This document shows, piece after piece, positions 58,976-64,000 of a stretch of 64,000 bases of DNA. A model generated the notes under the pieces. It did no database searches and had not been told where the DNA came from. It worked only from the letters and a program-made list of their open reading frames with translations. The translations under genes were made by a program, and so were the position numbers. The DNA is from Kitasatospora kifunensis (GTDB lineage: Bacteria > Actinomycetota > Actinomycetes > Streptomycetales > Streptomycetaceae): assembly GCF_014203855.1 (NCBI RefSeq), contig NZ_JACHJV010000001.1, positions 124,001 to 188,000 of the forward strand. Reading direction: 5' to 3'. How positions within the stretch are numbered: position 1 is the stretch's first letter; the number at the start of each line of letters is the position of its first letter.

Positions 58976-59070
58976 CAGGAATCCTCATGGTTACGCATCG
59001 GCCGCAACGCCGGCCTAGCTGACTTTTGATTTCCAAGCTGTTGTGCAGGCCCCGCCGCCGTCGGCACACG
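58976..59070 (-). pseudogene. Orphaned carrier-domain tail carrying the NRPS2 ribosome-binding site
   Basis: In frame, [20 protein letters not shown] then RPMRNHEDS and stop, matching the tail of NRPS3 ([20 protein letters not shown]...). A TGA lies about 30 codons upstream of its end and no carrier domain remains. TGATG joins it to the NRPS2 start, and GAGGA in its last codons is the ribosome site. Nearly the same sequence precedes NRPS3. Confidence 0.78.
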
Positions 59071-59320
59071 TCAAGCGGCGCCCGCACTCCGCCGACAGAG
59101 ATGCGACGGGGGATCGGCCCGGGGAAAGCCGAGTCAGAATGCTCAGGAGCCTCGTGGGGGATATCCGGGAAGTCGAATCCCACCCACTACGAAGAGATCC
59201 CCGGCCGGATCACCGTGGATCTCCGACCGGGGCCACGGACCCCGACTGGATCAGCCGGGGTCCGCCAGGGCCGCGCCTCACCACCACCGCATCGGGGTCG
59301 TCAAACGGATTTGCCACCAC
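59071..59320 (-). pseudogene. Decayed mbtH-like gene at the head of the NRPS2 unit
   Basis: A GTG at 59317 (after AAGGGA, seven bases) opens VANPFDDPDAVVV, the hallmark start of MbtH proteins, small partners of NRPS A domains. The frame stops after about 36 codons (59210). Shifting frame gives EARPWRTPADPVGVRGPGRR, resembling the MbtH middle (W, AD, P-G, GP, R in order). A third frame gives DLFVVGGIRLP where the MbtH end would lie. A normal 70-codon gene would just fit between the promoter and the carrier tail. Frameshifts and the early stop make it non-functional. The resemblance is by eye. Confidence 0.55.
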
Positions 59321-59483
59321 GCTGTCCCTTCGCAAAGTCAAGGCTTCAATCGCATCGGCCGCTGATATCGCGGCGCCGTTCACGCGCCGCCACCGGATCG
59401 GACCGGATCGACAGATCCGAAATCCCGTGCTGTCGTGCCCCGATTCAGCCACCCCGCCGGAAAGCACGACATTGCCGCGATCC

Positions 59484-59513
59484 ACTATGGCCCAGGGCCG
59501 CAGGGGTGATCAA
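59484..59513 (-). promoter_or_regulatory. Putative promoter of NRPS2
   Basis: TTGATC (59513-59508), 18 bases, CATAGT (59489-59484) on the minus strand. It shares operator, spacer and -10 with the NRPS3 promoter. The leader to the NRPS2 start is about 500 nt. Confidence 0.68.
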
Positions 59514-59518
59514 CGTTC

Positions 59519-59547
59519 GTTCAACTGTGCCGGCGCACCAGTTGAAC
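59519..59547 (-). promoter_or_regulatory. StrR-type operator (site 4), NRPS2 promoter
   Basis: A perfect palindrome, GTTCAACTG-N11-CAGTTGAAC, five bases before the -35. Confidence 0.85.
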
Positions 59548-59614
59548 AGCGCCACAGCCCTGCTGAAACGGCACATCACCGACTTCCAGCAGGCAGTCCT
59601 GTCAAGGTCCAAGA

Positions 59615-59657
59615 CTCCGGCAGCCGCGGCCAGTCGTGCTGGCCGCGGCTGCCGGAG
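59615..59657 (-). terminator. Hairpin terminator of NRPS1
   Basis: A perfect 19-bp stem (59615-59633 with 59639-59657) with a 5-base loop, 13 nt past the NRPS1 stop. The same hairpin, three bases shorter, follows NRPS2. It isolates the NRPS2 unit from NRPS1. Confidence 0.78.
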
Positions 59658-59669
59658 GTCACCCGGTGA

Positions 59670-64000
<4,331 letters not shown>

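Noticed and set aside
58563..59183. A minus-strand 206-codon frame over the NRPS2 start region.
   Set aside because: It is out of frame with the C-domain motifs and reads as Arg/Gly-rich shadow.

Overview
The window is very GC-rich DNA with GTG starts, long G/C-ended reading frames and huge modular synthetases. This points to an actinomycete, most likely Streptomyces or Kitasatospora. It is the interior of a large nonribosomal peptide (NRPS) cluster. All statements come from reading the sequence; no database search was run.

Layout. 1-1077 (minus): the start of a NarL/LuxR-type response regulator, preceded by its overlapping histidine kinase. 1467-3395 (plus): a half-size ABC exporter. 3582-4568 (minus): a 4-hydroxymandelate synthase (HmaS) family protein that has lost two of its three iron ligands. 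4925-7971 (plus): a MacB-type ATPase overlapping its FtsX-type permease. 8054-9079 (minus): a fold-type-II PLP dehydratase. 9195-64000 (minus): four NRPS genes transcribed right to left. NRPS1 is cut by the right edge (last two modules only). NRPS2 has 7490 aa and seven modules, NRPS3 has 3239 aa and three modules, and NRPS4 has 5603 aa, five modules and a thioesterase. There are 17 modules in view.

Reading the ten-residue A-domain pockets by eye gives this order: X-Ser | Asp-X-X-Thr-Asp-aromatic-X | Ser-Ser-Asp | Asn-X-Asn-Asp-(Gly or Hpg-like)-release. There are no separate epimerase domains. Five C domains have the dual condensation/epimerization signature, predicting D-residues at the Asp that opens NRPS2, the aromatic residue, both Ser of NRPS3, and residue 2 of NRPS4. 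I do not recognise the product; it looks like a long, acidic, Ser/Asn/Asp-rich cyclic or linear peptide.

Regulation. Four palindromes of the StrR type (GTTCAACTG-N11-C(A/G)GTTG(A/G)AC) lie upstream of the exporter, the hmaS-like gene, NRPS2 and NRPS3-NRPS4. Each is followed by the same promoter form, TTGATC-N18-CAT(A/C)GT. Hairpins end NRPS1, NRPS2 and NRPS4, so the transcription units are probably NRPS1(+upstream), NRPS2 and NRPS3-NRPS4. A different 16-bp palindrome is shared by the two-component operon and the ATPase-permease operon, suggesting a separate sensing/resistance circuit.

The leaders of NRPS2 and NRPS3 look like gene ruins: a StrR-type promoter, a decayed mbtH-like frame, then the orphaned last codons of a carrier domain that now carry the ribosome-binding site of the NRPS. 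With the near-identical A-domain blocks scattered over 50 kb, this indicates an assembly line built by repeated internal duplication and recombination.
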